Shown in pieces: positions 63,110-64,000 of a DNA stretch of 64,000 nucleotides. The stretch lies in NCBI RefSeq assembly GCF_041381155.1, contig NC_091137.1, positions 12,457,765 to 12,521,764 on the forward strand, given 5' to 3'. Every line of letters begins with the position of its first letter. Positions within the stretch are counted from its first letter, which is position 1. This DNA is from Argopecten irradians (Eukaryota; Mollusca; Bivalvia; Pectinida; Pectinidae). Made by a program: the position numbers and the translations under genes. The notes beneath the pieces were generated by a model. That model made no database searches, had not been told where the DNA came from, and saw only the letters and a program-made list of their open reading frames with translations.

Positions 63110-63164
63110 TGCCGAAACTTGTTAGAATAACGGCAGAATACTTAATTTTTAACAAGTTTCGGCA
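63110..63164. repeat. Perfect 15-bp-arm stem-loop
   Basis: TGCCGAAACTTGTTA (63110-63124) and TAACAAGTTTCGGCA (63150-63164) are exact reverse complements around a 25-base loop. The loop (CGGCAGAATACTTAATTTT) is itself complementary to AAAATTAAGTATTTCTGCCG at about 63243. Confidence 0.85.
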
Positions 63165-63449
63165 GGATTAGCATATGTGCTTTTTTATTCAGTATTAACC
63201 CTTTATATTAAGACTTTTCCTCAGAATTCCAATTCGATTAATAAAATTAAGTATTTCTGCCGTAAAATTAAGTATTTTTTCTGTCCGCCGTGGGTCGTGA
63301 CGGCTGACGGCCGAATAACAGAGGGTATCAGTCACAATTACCCAACTTCGTTACGTGCACGGCTATTTATTGCTACATTGTCGGAGGTTGGGAATCGCCA
63401 AACTTTTCCGATGCGACGGTGAAATTAACAGATTCGGCGATAGAATTAA

Positions 63450-63512
63450 GAGTTTCTGCGTTTATATTCAGTGTTTCTGCGTTTATATTCAATGTTTCTG
63501 CGCTAATATTAA
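63450..63512. repeat. ~21-bp direct repeats (TTTCTGCGTTTATATTCA)
   Basis: Three consecutive copies; the last diverges to TTTCTGCGCTAATATTAA. The minus-strand frame reads as NINAETL repeats, which is a by-product. Confidence 0.75.
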
Positions 63513-63747
63513 AGAGGTAGTGTAATGGAAATGTTCCTTCATTTATTCTGAAAGAAAATTTTAATCCAACAAAAACAAAAAAAATATTATGAAAATCGAT
63601 CCAGAAATCTTCGAGATATTCAAGATCGAAATTTGCCCATTTGCACCTGTTTGAAAAACAATCAACGCAACTTCCGGTTTGGCTTCGAAGTAAAACAGGA
63701 AGTATCGTGACGTCATATGAGCAACATTCCGCCGGGTTTATTTCAAG

Positions 63748-63968
63748 ATGTCCGATCACAGCAGTGAGAGCGACGCAATGGAAAGTTTTTCTGGTGATTC
63801 AGGCGAGATAGAATTAACAGACGTGGAATCAACTAGTCAAGCAGATATCCTACCATATCAGTTCGAGCCAGAACGAGACATAGAAGGAGATTATGATCAT
63901 GAACAGAACAACGACGTTGTGCCAAACATGGTTCAAGCTGACCAGGCCCGACTCCTGAACACGGAATG
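63748..63968 (+). CDS. First exon of a P2X7 intracellular-domain-like protein (continues beyond window)
   Basis: ATG at 63748 opens MSDHSSESDAMESFSGDS, then an acidic stretch, LPYQFEPERD (~residues 36-45) and RLLNTEW at the end. The donor GAATG|gtaggc falls inside the Trp codon (phase 2). From memory of the family, invertebrate proteins with the P2X7 cytosolic (zinc-coordinating) domain begin with a Ser/Asp/Glu-rich tail, a 'PYQFEP' motif and then 'NTEWC' leading into the Cys-rich domain; the match is by motif only. The Cys-rich domain would be in the next exon, outside the window. Such genes are often multi-copy in bivalves. The function is unknown; it need not be a channel, as no membrane segment is present in this exon. 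Confidence 0.6.
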
Positions 63969-64000
63969 GTAGGCCAATTTCTGTTTTACTTTCATAGGCC

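Larger units (their letters stand above)
62058..63747. other. Intergenic region upstream of the P2X7-domain-like gene
   Basis: AT-rich to about 62.85 kb. Then it holds a duplicated GCACAGCTGTGCG palindrome (62909 and 62938), TCACGTGAC (63047-63055), a stem-loop and short direct repeats. No gene recognised. Confidence 0.55.

Overview
This window is eukaryotic nuclear DNA, most probably from a bivalve mollusc. The genes have introns with GT-AG boundaries, the DNA is AT-rich, and much of it is made of repeat types common in bivalve genomes: elements with 'GGCCC...GGGCC...CGCTCACCTG' and 'CCAGGTGAGCTAAA' ends around internal tandem arrays, short inverted-repeat MITEs ending TTACAGAG, and TTAAAGGGACATGAACC-ended elements. 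The species cannot be read from the sequence. All homology calls come from recognising protein motifs by eye; no search was run.

Layout. (1) 1-6.5 kb, minus strand: 5' part of a SKICH-domain autophagy-adaptor gene (TAX1BP1/CALCOCO family). Its introns hold a ~2.4 kb element with about 14 copies of a 158-bp repeat, and a miniature LTR retrotransposon whose LTRs contain a tRNA-like promoter. (2) 7.0-13.6 kb, plus strand, divergent from gene 1: cytosolic NAD-dependent glycerol-3-phosphate dehydrogenase. Exons for residues 1-244 and for the last 32 residues are clear. The roughly 72 residues between them are missing, and a 2.1-kb block made only of A and C occupies that place. (3) 13.6-21 kb: intergenic DNA with MITEs and a hAT-like element that carries a second tandem-array element. 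(4) 21.3-50 kb, minus strand: a GPATCH8/ZNF804-like gene encoding about 1,593 residues. It has a 4.2-kb last exon, four upstream coding exons, a 14.5-kb intron with candidate 30-nt microexons, and several candidate 5'UTR exons back to about 50.04 kb. (5) 50-55.3 kb: repeats, including a ~125-bp hairpin satellite and a near-perfect 162-bp palindrome. (6) 55.35-62.06 kb: a giant inverted repeat with ~3.2-kb arms and a 280-bp spacer. (7) 63.75-64 kb, plus strand: first coding exon of a gene resembling the P2X7 intracellular-domain family, cut by the window edge.

The three main genes are unrelated in function (selective autophagy, glycerol-phosphate/NADH metabolism, nuclear RNA processing) and need not act together. 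The most unusual content is non-genic: a family of miniature LTR elements whose LTRs carry tRNA-like A and B boxes (three structured copies plus solo or relic LTRs), the giant palindrome, the lost or misassembled dehydrogenase exon, and a tandem array built from a coding exon's own splice-donor region.
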